NCBI GenBank assembly: GCA_040506195.1
Contig: JBEVXH010000005.1
Span: forward strand, 310,001 to 374,000
Length of the DNA: 64,000 nt
Reading direction: 5' to 3'
Source: Thiodiazotropha sp040506195
GTDB lineage: Bacteria > Pseudomonadota > Gammaproteobacteria > Chromatiales > Chromatiaceae
Of the stretch, positions 7,829 through 16,426 are shown piece by piece. Made by a program: the position numbers and the translations under genes. The notes beneath the pieces are model-generated. The model worked only from the letters and a program-made list of their open reading frames with translations, had not been told where the DNA came from and did not search any database. Position 1 is the stretch's first letter. Each line of letters begins with the position of its first letter.

Positions 7829-9268
7829 ATGACGTTCAAATACCAATCCCAGGCGGTGGCGATGCCATATTTTATCGCGGCCATTGGCCTGTTTGTGGCG
7901 CAGATCCTGTTTGGTCTGATTATCGGGCTGCAGTATGTATGGGGAGATTTTCTGTTTCCGGAGATTCCGTTCAACGTGGCGCGGATGGTGCATACCAATG
8001 CCTTGATCGTGTGGTTGCTGATGGGTTTCATGGGGGCGGCCTATTATCTGGTTCCGGAGGAATCGGAGACGGAGCTGCACATGCCGTGGCTGGCGACGCT
8101 GACCTTCTGGGTATTTTTGGTGGCGGCGGCGCTGACGGTGGCGGGTTACCTGCTGGTGCCCTATGCGACGCTGGCGGAGATCACCGGCAACGATCTGTTG
8201 CCGACCATGGGGCGTGAGTTTCTGGAGCAGCCGACGATCACCAAGCTGGGGATCGTGGTGGTGGCGCTGGCGTTTCTGTTCAATATCGGCATGACGGTTC
8301 TGAAGGGTCGCAAGACGGTGGTGAGTTTGGTGCTGCTGATGGGTCTGGTGGGTCTGGCGGTGTTCTTTCTGTTCTCGTTTTTCAACCCGGTCAATCTGGT
8401 GCATGACAAGTTTTGGTGGTGGTGGACGGTACACCTGTGGGTGGAAGGCGTGTGGGAGCTGATTCTCGGTGCGATCCTGGCCTTTGTGCTGATCAAGGTG
8501 ACGGGTGTGGACCGTGAGATCATCGAGAAGTGGCTCTACATCATCATTGCGATGACCCTGATCACGGGTATTGTGGGGACGGGGCATCACTACTACTGGA
8601 TCGGCACGCCGGAGTACTGGCAGTGGTGGGGCTCGGTCTTTTCCGCGCTGGAGCCGATCCCGTTCTTCATGATGACGGTATTTGCCTTCAACATGGTGAA
8701 CCGGCGGCGGCGCAACCATCCCAACAAGGCGGCGACCCTGTGGGCGCTGGGCACGGCGGTGATGGCGTTTCTGGGCGCGGGCGTGTGGGGTTTTCTGCAC
8801 ACCCTGGCGCCGGTGAACTACTACACTCACGGCACCCAGATCACGGCGGCGCACGGTCACATGGCGTTCTACGGGGCGTATGTGATGATCAACCTGGCGA
8901 TCATCAGCTACGCGGTGCCGATTCTGCGTGGCCGCGAGGCCAACAGCGAGCGGGCGCAGGTGGTGGAGATGTGGGCGTTCTGGCTGATGACGGTATCGAT
9001 CGTGTTCATCACGCTGTTTCTGACCGGTGCGGGGATCCTGCAGGTTTATCTGCAGCGTTTCAGCGACACGCCGCTGTCGTTCCTGGTGGTGCAGGACAAG
9101 ATCGCGCTGTTCTACTGGCTGCGTTTCTTTGCCGGTGTGGTGTTCCTGGGCGGTCTGGTGGTCTACATCTGGAGCTTCTTCATTCCGGGTGAGAAGACGG
9201 CGGCGGAGATGCCGGCGATGGAGCCCCAGGGTGAGGCGCGCGGCGCCGCGGAGGCCGCGGCCGGCTGA
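7829..9268 (+). CDS. norB: Nitric oxide reductase, cytochrome c-dependent, large subunit
   Basis: 479 residues, 12 membrane helices, haem-copper oxidase superfamily. It reduces two NO to N2O at a haem b3/non-haem FeB centre. Residues equivalent to the known cNOR ligands are all present: His55, His202, Glu206, Glu210, His253-His254, Glu275, His342 and His344. There is no N-terminal quinol-type extension, which together with norC marks it as cNOR rather than qNOR. Codon use is strongly GC-rich at third positions, giving long open but meaningless frames on the other strand. Confidence 0.97.
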   Translation: MTFKYQSQAVAMPYFIAAIGLFVAQILFGLIIGLQYVWGDFLFPEIPFNVARMVHTNALIVWLLMGFMGAAYYLVPEESETELHMPWLATLTFWVFLVAAALTVAGYLLVPYATLAEITGNDLLPTMGREFLEQPTITKLGIVVVALAFLFNIGMTVLKGRKTVVSLVLLMGLVGLAVFFLFSFFNPVNLVHDKFWWWWTVHLWVEGVWELILGAILAFVLIKVTGVDREIIEKWLYIIIAMTLITGIVGTGHHYYWIGTPEYWQWWGSVFSALEPIPFFMMTVFAFNMVNRRRRNHPNKAATLWALGTAVMAFLGAGVWGFLHTLAPVNYYTHGTQITAAHGHMAFYGAYVMINLAIISYAVPILRGREANSERAQVVEMWAFWLMTVSIVFITLFLTGAGILQVYLQRFSDTPLSFLVVQDKIALFYWLRFFAGVVFLGGLVVYIWSFFIPGEKTAAEMPAMEPQGEARGAAEAAAG

Positions 9269-9288
9269 TAACCGAAAGCAACCCCCTG

Positions 9289-9327
9289 GCCGGATGGTGA
9301 GATGGCATCAAACCGTCCGGCTTTTTT
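9289..9327 (+). terminator. Rho-independent terminator of norCB
   Basis: GCCGGATGGT pairs with ACCGTCCGGC (one G-T wobble) around a short loop and is followed by six T. It starts about 20 bases after the norB stop. Confidence 0.8.
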
Positions 9328-9483
9328 ATGGGCCCTCTTTTCTAGCGGCAATAGGAACAGCCAACCATCCCGCGATCCGAGATCGTGGCGCGAGAAGGAA
9401 CCGGACTGAGGGCAGACCAGGGTTTATGCAAGAAAACCGTGGTTTGTCCCTCTTTATTTCCCGGGCGGGAAAATGTGCGGGTT

Positions 9484-9618
9484 TCAGGCTTGGGTTTTCT
9501 TTTGGAAGAAAAGTCGCGCCTGGCCTATGGCCACTCCGAGGATGGTGGCGATGCTCAAAGCCGTGACAGCAAAAATAAATACCGCTGATGCCATGATCAA
9601 GATGGGTGCTACATTCAT
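9484..9618 (-). CDS. Small single-helix membrane protein opposite norCB
   Basis: A 44-codon frame on the minus strand, from ATG at 9616-9618 to TGA at 9484-9486, with TTGGAG eight bases before the start. It encodes MNVAPILIMASAVF..., a long hydrophobic helix (about residues 5-31) and a short tail ending in FFQKKTQA. Size, ribosome site and helix make it a credible small protein. It is convergent with norCB and reads away from the nine-haem cytochrome promoter region. Small membrane subunits often accompany haem-copper oxidases, but nothing in the sequence proves such a link. Confidence 0.55.
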   Translation of the reverse strand: MNVAPILIMASAVFIFAVTALSIATILGVAIGQARLFFQKKTQA

Positions 9619-9937
9619 GATGATCTCCAACTAGCAATCTGAAATTGAAAACATCTACAATCTCAAGGTGAATATTAGCATCTTATGGAATAATTGAAAA
9701 CCGTATTAGTAATTAATTGTTAATTGATCAAGATCAACACAAGCCTGCCTAAATTCTCTTGACTTGGTGAATGCCGCAGAATCTATGTTGACCTGTATGA
9801 ATACTGGACGAGATACTCCAAGTTGCTCGGATAGTAGGATCGTTTGGCACTGCAGTCCCGCTTTTGGCTCCGTTTGATCTTTTCAACCTATAAGCCTCGT
9901 TCTAGCGGTTGTGCACTTGACGCACGAGGAAATAATA
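9619..9937. other. Intergenic promoter region
   Basis: AT-rich stretch between the small membrane protein and the nine-haem cytochrome. It holds the FNR/DNR box at 9724-9737; otherwise I see no gene or clear repeat. Confidence 0.5.
9724..9737. promoter_or_regulatory. FNR/DNR-type box in front of the nine-haem cytochrome
   Basis: TTGATCAAGATCAA, perfect half-sites. It lies about 107 bases before the small minus-strand gene start and 200 bases before the cytochrome start, so it could serve either side; the long 5' distance to the cytochrome is unusual for this window. Confidence 0.65.
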
Positions 9938-11920
9938 ATGTTGAACATGGCATTCCGATCGCCAGTCTGGATTTTCGTTTTTCTTTTAACACTCTGTTTT
10001 TTCACTCCCGTTCAGAGTGCCGAGGGTAATCTGACCATCCTGGGTGAAACGCCTCCACCGGGTTTCGACCCAGTCTCGGGGAAGCGCATCATCCCCAACG
10101 AACGTTGCCTGAAGTGTCATGGCGACGCGCATGAGAAGACCGATACCCGGGAAGACGGCAGCATCGTCGATATCTACGCGGACCCGCAAGAGATCGAGGA
10201 TAGCGTGCACGGTGAACAGGCCTGTACCAACTGTCACGCCACCATCGAGCGAGTACCGCATCGCGAGTCACCGGAGGTGGTCGTCGGCTGTGTGGAGTGC
10301 CACCGGGAGACCTGGAACAAGCACCGGAGCGATCCCGACGAGAAGTACGAACGCCTCGGCGTAGTGATAGAAACCATCGATGCCTTCTACGACTCGGTAC
10401 ATGCTCTCCCCAACAAGCACGACCAGTCGGAGACCAACGCCACCTGCTACGACTGCCACGATGCCCATAACATCGGAACCCTGGGCAGCCACCAGCGCGC
10501 CGAGCACCGCCTGAATAACCCGCAGGTGTGTGGCGAGTGTCACAAGAAGGAGCTCAACGAATACCGGGAGTCAGACCATGGCAAGGCGGTGCTGGTAGAG
10601 GGCGACAGCGAATCGGCCGTCTGCTCAGACTGCCACACGACCCATACTATCAGCTCACCCGACACCGATCAGGCCAAGCTGGCGATCACCAAGAATTGCG
10701 GAGACTGCCACAAGGAGGCGCAGCGTACCTACTTCGACTCCTATCACGGCCAGGTGCATCGACTCGGTTATACCAATACCGCCAAGTGTCACGACTGTCA
10801 CGGCAGCCACAAGATCAAGGGCGAAGATGATCCGACATCGGAGATCCACGCCAATAATCGTCTGGAAAACTGCAGGGTCTGCCACGAAGACGCGAATGAA
10901 AACTTCCTGACCTTCTGGCCGCACGGTGATGCGGACGACAGGGAGAGATACCCGGGTCTGTGGTTCTTCAAGATATTCATGCAGACGCTGATCTTCTCGG
11001 TCATGGCCTTTTTCTGGGTCCATGTGGTGCTGTGGCTCTACCGCGAGGTGATGGACCGTCTCCAGGGTAAGGGTTTCAACGAGGACCTGGATAATCCCGA
11101 TGTGGTCTATTTCCGCCGTTTCCCGACCGTTTGGCTCTGGATCCACGCGTTGTTCGCCATCTCCACCATGACCCTGATCCTGACCGGAACCACCTTGCTG
11201 TTTTCACATACCGGCTGGGCCAAGGCGGTGGTGATTTTCCTCGGCGGAACGGAGATGGAGGGCATTATCCATCGTACCGCGGCCGTAATCTGGCTGGGTA
11301 TTTTCCTGGCCCACCTGACCATAGCCGTCAGCAACATCTGGAGCAAGCGAGATAGCTTCAAGTGGTTCGGCAGCACCTCTATGCTGCCCAACTGGAAGGA
11401 TTGGGATGACCTGAAAGGCATGTTCAAGTGGTTCCTCGGCCAGGGTCCGCGTCCCGAGTTCACTCATTGGACCTATTGGCAGAAGTTCGACTACTGGGCA
11501 CCCTTCTGGGGTGCGGCGATAATCGGTTCATCCGGTATCATGCTGTTCGCGCCGGAGACGACCGCCATCATCCTGCCGGGCTGGATGTTCAATATCGCCA
11601 CCCTGGTACATGCCGAGGAGGCGCTGCTGGCGGCCATCTTCCTCAACTCCGTGCACTTCTTCAACGTGCACTTCAGGCCCGAGCGGTTCCCGATGAGCAC
11701 GACCATCTTCACCGGAAAGATCCCCATCGAGGAGTTCAAGCACGATCACCGCCTCGAATACGAGCGGTTGCTTGAGAGCGGGGAACTGGACAGGCATCTG
11801 GTCAGACGTCCCTCGCGCCGTTCAGATCTGGCGGCCTCCTTCATCACCACTGTGCTGATCATGACGGGTCTGGCCCTGCTGACCCTGGTGCTGATCGGCC
11901 TGATGACCACACCAAGCTGA
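9938..11920 (+). CDS. Nine-haem cytochrome c with C-terminal cytochrome b membrane domain
   Basis: 660 residues. A signal peptide (about 1-28) leads to a periplasmic multihaem domain with nine CxxCH sites (CLKCH, CTNCH, CVECH, CYDCH, CGECH, CSDCH, CGDCH, CHDCH, CRVCH) within residues ~50-330, then five membrane helices resembling the cytochrome b561/formate dehydrogenase gamma type with His residues in IHALFAIS, GIIHRTAAV and LVHAEEALL. Such proteins link periplasmic redox partners to the quinone pool. Start chosen at ATG 9938, with CGAGGAA upstream; a GTG at 9911 has no site. The dihaem FccA-like gene overlaps or follows at once, so the three genes form one operon. Electron direction is unknown. 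Confidence 0.85.
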   Translation: MLNMAFRSPVWIFVFLLTLCFFTPVQSAEGNLTILGETPPPGFDPVSGKRIIPNERCLKCHGDAHEKTDTREDGSIVDIYADPQEIEDSVHGEQACTNCHATIERVPHRESPEVVVGCVECHRETWNKHRSDPDEKYERLGVVIETIDAFYDSVHALPNKHDQSETNATCYDCHDAHNIGTLGSHQRAEHRLNNPQVCGECHKKELNEYRESDHGKAVLVEGDSESAVCSDCHTTHTISSPDTDQAKLAITKNCGDCHKEAQRTYFDSYHGQVHRLGYTNTAKCHDCHGSHKIKGEDDPTSEIHANNRLENCRVCHEDANENFLTFWPHGDADDRERYPGLWFFKIFMQTLIFSVMAFFWVHVVLWLYREVMDRLQGKGFNEDLDNPDVVYFRRFPTVWLWIHALFAISTMTLILTGTTLLFSHTGWAKAVVIFLGGTEMEGIIHRTAAVIWLGIFLAHLTIAVSNIWSKRDSFKWFGSTSMLPNWKDWDDLKGMFKWFLGQGPRPEFTHWTYWQKFDYWAPFWGAAIIGSSGIMLFAPETTAIILPGWMFNIATLVHAEEALLAAIFLNSVHFFNVHFRPERFPMSTTIFTGKIPIEEFKHDHRLEYERLLESGELDRHLVRRPSRRSDLAASFITTVLIMTGLALLTLVLIGLMTTPS

Positions 11921-11934
11921 TGGGGGCGGATAAC

Positions 11935-12531
11935 ATGTTGAGAAACGATACGATGAGCAAGAAAGTTCGCAATCTACTCCTGGCTGTACTGGTGTTGCTT
12001 CCGACGGTTGCCCTGTCGGGGCCGTCGGGCCAGGCGCTGGCCTTCACTTGCGCCGGCTGCCATGGTACCGATGGATCCAGCGTCGGCCCCTCCAGTCCCT
12101 CCATCGCGGCGATGGATCCGGATGTTTTCATCGATGCCATGCAGGCCTACAAGCTTGACCAGCGCAACTCCACCATCATGAACCGGATCGCCAAGGGCTA
12201 CAACGACGAGCAGATCAAGGCCATGGCCTGGTTCTTCGCCAAGCAGGAACTGCGTCTTTACACCCAGAAGACCGATCAGCAACTTGTCAGTCTCGGCGAA
12301 AAGCTGCACACCAGCCATTGCGAGAAGTGCCATGAAGAGGGTGGTCGTCCGGGCGACTCCGGCACCCTTGCAGGCCAGTGGATGCCCTATCTCGACTACA
12401 GCATGCAGGATTTCATCGACGGCAGGCGTCCCTACCCGAGAAAGATGAAACGGAAGGTGGATGCCGCTATCGAGGAGCAGGGCGAACAGGCCATGCCGGC
12501 ACTGATCCACTACTACGGCAGTCAGCACTGA
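11935..12531 (+). CDS. Dihaem cytochrome c, FccA-like
   Basis: About 198 residues with a signal peptide (VRNLLLAVLVLLPTVALS) and two c-type haem sites, CAGCH at 39-43 and CEKCH at 129-133. It resembles the dihaem subunit of flavocytochrome c sulfide dehydrogenase and cytochrome c4. Start options are ATG 11920 (sharing a base with the previous stop), 11935 (GGGGGCGG upstream, chosen) and 11953. The FccB-like flavoprotein follows after 22 bases. Together they should oxidise sulfide or a related sulfur compound in the periplasm. Confidence 0.82.
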   Translation: MLRNDTMSKKVRNLLLAVLVLLPTVALSGPSGQALAFTCAGCHGTDGSSVGPSSPSIAAMDPDVFIDAMQAYKLDQRNSTIMNRIAKGYNDEQIKAMAWFFAKQELRLYTQKTDQQLVSLGEKLHTSHCEKCHEEGGRPGDSGTLAGQWMPYLDYSMQDFIDGRRPYPRKMKRKVDAAIEEQGEQAMPALIHYYGSQH

Positions 12532-12553
12532 TCGCGGAGAAGGAAAGATAATC

Positions 12554-13849
12554 ATGAATAAAATCAATCGCAGAGATTTCATCCGCTTGGGTGGAGGCCT
12601 GACCCTGGCGGGCAGCTCGCTTATGTTTCCAGCCCTTGCCCTGGCAGCCGCTCCCAGGGTGGTGGTGGTGGGCGGCGGCGTAGGGGGCTGCACTGCCGCC
12701 AAGTACCTGCGCAAGCTGAATCCTAACCTGAAGGTCACCCTGATCGAGGCCAAAAAACAGTACACATCCTGTTTCATGAGCAACGAGGTATTGAGCGGCG
12801 ACCGCACCCTGGACTCCATCACTTTCGATTACGAAGGACTCAAGCGGCATGGTGTGGAGATCGTCATCGACAGGGTCACGGCCATCGAACCGGCAAATAA
12901 GCAGGTCGCCACAGTCGACAGCGGCACATTTGAATATGATGCCTGCGTGGTCTCCCCCGGCGTGGATTTCAAGTGGGACGCCATCGAGGGCTACGATGCA
13001 GCGGTCTCCGAGACCATTCCCCACGCCTGGTATGCAGGTCCTCAGACACTCACCCTGAGGCGGCAGATCGAGTCTATGCCGGAAGGGGGCAGGGTGATCA
13101 TCGTTGCGCCGCCGAATCCCTACAAGTGCCCGCCCGGGCCCTATGAGCGGGCCGCGCAGATTGCGATGTACTGCAAGCACCATAAACCGAGGGCGAAGAT
13201 TCTCATCCTCGACCCCAAAGACGCCTTCTCCAAGCAGGGGCTGTTCAGGCAGGGCTGGTCGAAGCTCTATGGCTTCGGCAGCGATAACGCCATGATCGAA
13301 TGGGTCGGCGCAGCGGGCGGCGGCACAGTGGAGGAGCTCGATCCCTCCACCCGCACCCTGCAGGCTGAGGTCGAGGAGTTCACCGCCGACGTGATCAACA
13401 TCATTCCGCCCCAGAAGGCAGGCAAGGTGGCCTACGCCTCAGACCTGGTGGAAGGTGACTGGTGCCCGGTCAACAAGCGGACCTTCGAATCGAAGCGTCA
13501 CCCCGATGTCTACGTGCTGGGCGATGCGTCGAGTGCCGCCAAGATGCCGAAATCGGCCTATGCCGCCAACTCCCAGGCCAAGGTCGCCGCCGCCGCCATC
13601 GTCACCAAGTTCGATGGCGCGGATCCCGGCGATCCGACCTTCGTCAACACCTGCTACAGCATTCTGGGTGAGGAGCACGGGATATCGGTGGCCGCGGTCT
13701 ACACCCTCGACGAAGCGACCAACACCATTCTGCCCATCAAAGGCTCGGGCGGTCTTTCACCCATGGATGCATCGACCAAGCAACGGAAGCGGGAGGTCAA
13801 GTACGCTCACAGCTGGTTCAAGAACGTCATCAACGACATGATGGAGTAG
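12554..13849 (+). CDS. FccB-like flavoprotein of a flavocytochrome c sulfide dehydrogenase
   Basis: 431 residues with a twin-arginine signal (NRRDFIRLGG, cleavage near residue 32) and an N-terminal FAD fold (VVVVGGGVGGCTAAK, 35-50). FccB hallmarks are present: YTSCFMSNEV at 70-80, whose Cys73 is the candidate for covalent FAD attachment, and the redox cysteine pair Cys192 (KCPPGPYERA) and Cys304 (GDWCPVN), plus the second FAD motif DVYVLGDAS and KSAYAANSQAKVAAAAI. FccB oxidises sulfide and passes electrons to FccA. YTSC carries one residue more than the usual YTC motif. Preceded by GAGAAGGAAAG. Placing it in the denitrification island with a quinone-reactive cytochrome is unusual. Confidence 0.88.
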   Translation: MNKINRRDFIRLGGGLTLAGSSLMFPALALAAAPRVVVVGGGVGGCTAAKYLRKLNPNLKVTLIEAKKQYTSCFMSNEVLSGDRTLDSITFDYEGLKRHGVEIVIDRVTAIEPANKQVATVDSGTFEYDACVVSPGVDFKWDAIEGYDAAVSETIPHAWYAGPQTLTLRRQIESMPEGGRVIIVAPPNPYKCPPGPYERAAQIAMYCKHHKPRAKILILDPKDAFSKQGLFRQGWSKLYGFGSDNAMIEWVGAAGGGTVEELDPSTRTLQAEVEEFTADVINIIPPQKAGKVAYASDLVEGDWCPVNKRTFESKRHPDVYVLGDASSAAKMPKSAYAANSQAKVAAAAIVTKFDGADPGDPTFVNTCYSILGEEHGISVAAVYTLDEATNTILPIKGSGGLSPMDASTKQRKREVKYAHSWFKNVINDMME

Positions 13850-14138
13850 GTCACGGCACACTTAATGCCAGGGATGGCATCGGGTCATTGGATTCAGAGG
13901 TATCAACTGTTTCTGCAGGTAATGGAACTTGAATCAATCCTGATCGGGCTCGTCGCTGTCATCGTCGAAATCGATACTGAAAGGCCTCCGCGGTTATCTC
14001 AATGCTACGAACAAGCGTACCCACAACATCAATAATTTCCACCGAGATAGACAGACTCTTCCTATCTTCATTAACAAAGTGTCTGTCTACATAGCGTTGG
14101 GCAGAAAAACACGAGGGAGCAGTGAAGCGCTTTAGAAA

Positions 14139-14552
14139 ATGAAAAAGATCGAGTACACAAAGACAATCTATACGTATGAAATCGATGCGGGCCAGCACGC
14201 CAGCAACATCGCTTACATTCAATGGATGGAGGTCGCTCGTCTTAGGTTGTTGGAGAAAGTAGGCCTTCCGATCCACGAGATCAAGTCGAAAGGATTTGTT
14301 CCAGCTCTAGTGCGAACGAATATTAGCTATAAGAAGCCCCTATTCATTGGCGATGAGGTCAGGGTCGTACTGTGGTTATCTGAACTCCGAAGCATGTCCG
14401 CAAACATGTCCTTCGAATTCTACAATCAGCATAACCAGTTGGTAGCAACTGGAGAGCAAGCTGGCCTATTCATCAGCGTAGAAAAGCAGCGCCCTCACAA
14501 ACTGTCGCAGCAAGATAGAAAGCGTTTTGAACCGTATGTGTCTGAATCGTAG
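14139..14552 (+). CDS. Acyl-CoA thioesterase of the 4HBT/YbgC type
   Basis: 137 residues with a single hotdog fold. The 4HBT signature is visible near the N-terminus (YEIDAGQHASNIAYIQWMEVARLRLLEKVG), where the usual catalytic Asp-x-x-x-H-x-N pattern reads D17-AGQ-H-AS-N. It should hydrolyse acyl-CoA or related thioesters; the substrate cannot be read from sequence. It is preceded by a 289-base gap with no recognisable gene and followed by decayed small genes, so it is not part of the respiratory operons. AT content rises here compared with fccB, consistent with an accessory region. Confidence 0.8.
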   Translation: MKKIEYTKTIYTYEIDAGQHASNIAYIQWMEVARLRLLEKVGLPIHEIKSKGFVPALVRTNISYKKPLFIGDEVRVVLWLSELRSMSANMSFEFYNQHNQLVATGEQAGLFISVEKQRPHKLSQQDRKRFEPYVSES

Positions 14553-14572
14553 AAATGAGTGGCGGTTGAAAT

Positions 14573-14985
14573 ATGATGTATAAGATAACATTACTGGCTT
14601 CGTTTGCAGCCGTTTCACAGTGCTACGCTATAGAGATGCCAGAAGACTTCAATCTTCAAATGGCTGAACACATGAGCAACATGTATTGCTTGGACGTAGA
14701 GTTTACTAAATGCTTTCGGCTCAGCCAAAAGGAATGCGATAGCTATCTCAGAAAAGCTGTGGTGAACTGCGACCACAACCAGTGTGGGACGAGTTTAACC
14801 GAAAAGAGGAAAGCGGAAGTGATTATGTATTCAACCATAAAATTACCGACAAAATAGGTGAGTGCATAGGTGAAGGTTTCCGAATGAGTTTCAGTGCTTC
14901 AGATGCACTCTATGATCATTGCATGATGAGTCATTCAGTACGTTTTAGAGAAAAACTTCGAGCAGAAACCGAAGAGCATGAATAA
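14573..14985 (+). pseudogene. Small exported Cys-rich protein broken by a frameshift
   Basis: Frame one starts at ATG 14573 with a signal peptide (ITLLASFAAVSQCYA) and contains several Cys (MYCLDVEFTKC, LSQKECDSYL, VNCDHNQC) but ends soon at 14857 with a sequence that looks random. A second frame, open from before 14782 to 14985, continues with sensible composition (VWDEFNRKEESGSDY..., IGECIGEGFRMSF, DHCMMSH). Joining them near 14780-14790 gives one protein of about 137 residues. Family not recognised. It is the gene directly in front of the attC-like element, as expected for an integron cassette. The alternative is two overlapping genes. Confidence 0.5.
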
Positions 14986-14992
14986 TGAGTTC

Positions 14993-15077
14993 GCATAACG
15001 AAGCGTTATTGTCGCTCTTTCTGGGCTGAGGCCTTGGCTTCGTCTAGGCCCCATAACTTTGGTGTTAGCGCGATAAA
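14993..15077 (+). repeat. attC-like (integron cassette) recombination site
   Basis: It starts with CGCATAACG eight bases after the preceding stop codon and ends with GGTGTTAGCGCG. The outer arms (CGCATAAC and GTTAGCG) and inner arms (GCGTTAT and CATAACTTT) are complementary, and the centre (GGGCTGAGGCC ... CTAGGCCCC) can fold back on itself. Length (~85 bases) and layout fit an attC of the environmental, gammaproteobacterial kind. No integrase gene and no second attC were found. Confidence 0.5.
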
Positions 15078-15084
15078 TCAAGCC

Positions 15085-15411
15085 ATGGGTCATAAAGTAT
15101 TTAGTTTAAAGGATGTACCTGAAACAGAAGCTAATGGCGTAAGGCAATTATTAGCACAATCTGAAATTGTATTTTATGAGACACCATCAACATTTATCAC
15201 CGATGGTGCAATATGGGTGTTTGATGAGACAGATATTACTACTGCAATTCAGCTTATTGAAAAGTTCGAAATAGATTGGCAACGCACGAACAAAAACCCA
15301 GAACCACTTATCACTAATAACACATGGAAGGAAATATTATTAAATTTAATTTTATGGTCATTGATAGCAGTAGTTTTGGTGTATATTTTCGGTATCTTTA
15401 CCGATCCTTGA
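15085..15411 (+). CDS. DUF6164-type small membrane protein
   Basis: 108 residues from ATG 15085. The N-terminal part (GHKVFSLKDVPETEANGVRQLL, then FYETPSTF...GAIWVFDE, then ALQLIEKFE-like) has the DUF6164 layout: a small alpha/beta domain that discriminates a short peptide-like segment, followed by a C-terminal membrane helix (ILLNLILWSLIAVVLVYIFGIF). Function unknown. It begins right after the attC-like site, so it would be the next cassette gene. An earlier in-frame start at 15034 would lie inside that site and is unlikely. Confidence 0.65.
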   Translation: MGHKVFSLKDVPETEANGVRQLLAQSEIVFYETPSTFITDGAIWVFDETDITTAIQLIEKFEIDWQRTNKNPEPLITNNTWKEILLNLILWSLIAVVLVYIFGIFTDP

Positions 15412-15530
15412 TGGTAGTCAAACTAAGCCAACAAAACAAGATGAAGTAAAATTGAAAGACAAGAACTGGCTGCTTCCTGGAGAAAACCCCACATGTGAGT
15501 ACACATCAGGAAATTCTTACAATAAAATCA

Positions 15531-15581
15531 AGCGGAAAACCAACCTGCACCACCTGTCGACTATGCGTGCTGTTTTCCGCT
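15531..15581. repeat. Inverted repeat, 10-bp arms
   Basis: AGCGGAAAAC at 15531-15540 and GTTTTCCGCT at 15572-15581, with partly complementary sequence between them. It may be a terminator-like hairpin or the remnant of a recombination site; it lacks attC core bases. Confidence 0.45.
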
Positions 15582-15619
15582 GATAGATCACTAGATGGCA
15601 ATAGGAGTCAAAAGGAGAA

Positions 15620-15877
15620 ATGAAAGGGATCGGGATGGGCGCATTCGGCGCGTTTAGGCGTCGGCAAAAACCCACAAAAAAATGTAACCGATGTGGATTG
15701 CGATACACCGTAGACAATGAAGAGTGTCCACACTGTAGTGGTTTATCGGATGGTGAGATTAAGAATTTAAAACGTCGATTTACGTTAGAGCAAATAGCTA
15801 ATAGCCGTCTTGGTGCAAAAATGCTTTTGGCAGCGATTTTGTTACTCATGTTCCTTATCTTATTTTCGGCTATATGA
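15620..15877 (+). CDS. Small zinc-ribbon protein with C-terminal membrane helix
   Basis: 85 residues with a good ribosome site (AAAGGAG seven bases before ATG). A basic start is followed by a zinc ribbon (CNRCGLRY...CPHCSGL), a charged helical stretch and a membrane helix (MLLAAILLLMFLILFSAI). Same architecture as the protein at 6223-6408 although the sequences are not close. Function unknown; the cytosolic ribbon may bind a partner protein or nucleic acid. Confidence 0.68.
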   Translation: MKGIGMGAFGAFRRRQKPTKKCNRCGLRYTVDNEECPHCSGLSDGEIKNLKRRFTLEQIANSRLGAKMLLAAILLLMFLILFSAI

Positions 15878-15978
15878 AAAACGGGTTCACGAACATAGTT
15901 GGACATGACAGCCAATGTTTCATCACCATTTTTTTTAAGGACAATAAAACAATTAGGTGACCTGAAATCATACTGGCA

Positions 15979-16356
15979 GTGTTTAATAATGAAAAAGGCA
16001 ATCGTCCCTGGTTTCATGTAGTTTCCCGGTCAGTCGATCCGAACTCGAACTTGGGTATGCGTGTTTTTTTCTTGCCCAAGGTGAACGATTTGATGGCGCT
16101 TACAAATGACACGTCGGTAGAGATTGTTGAAGTAAGTGTCGTTACTCCCCATTGGCTCAATGGTTCTGAAAATTGGCGGATGGATCGGCTAAGTCAGGTG
16201 CGGGAAGGGCGGCAGATGGTATCGGGAAATACCTTACGGGCCTTTATCTATGCCCTGCTGGATGGCCGGGAGCTAGTTGATGGTTCTAGAGCGGCTGATG
16301 ATCAACATATTCACGATATTCAGGTGCTTTGGCCATCGAAGGCCAACACCGAATAG
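15979..16356 (+). CDS. Hypothetical protein
   Basis: 125 residues from a GTG codon; no strong ribosome site. No signal peptide or membrane segment. The sequence (PWFHVVSRSVDPNSNLGMRVFFLPK..., VVTPHWLNGSENW, RAFIYALLDG) has normal globular composition but I recognise no family or catalytic motif. It is convergent with the toxin gene at 16427. An AT-rich setting suggests an accessory gene. Confidence 0.45.
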   Translation: MFNNEKGNRPWFHVVSRSVDPNSNLGMRVFFLPKVNDLMALTNDTSVEIVEVSVVTPHWLNGSENWRMDRLSQVREGRQMVSGNTLRAFIYALLDGRELVDGSRAADDQHIHDIQVLWPSKANTE

Positions 16357-16426
16357 TTGGTTTTCAATAAAGGTCAATATGGCACTAGCTTATGAAGATG
16401 TCTTCCTTTTCGTTTGGTTTGAATTT

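Noticed and set aside
13959..14276. A 105-codon minus-strand frame at the thioesterase start.
   Set aside because: It overlaps the thioesterase gene, has no ribosome site and no recognisable domain; the real gene is on the plus strand.
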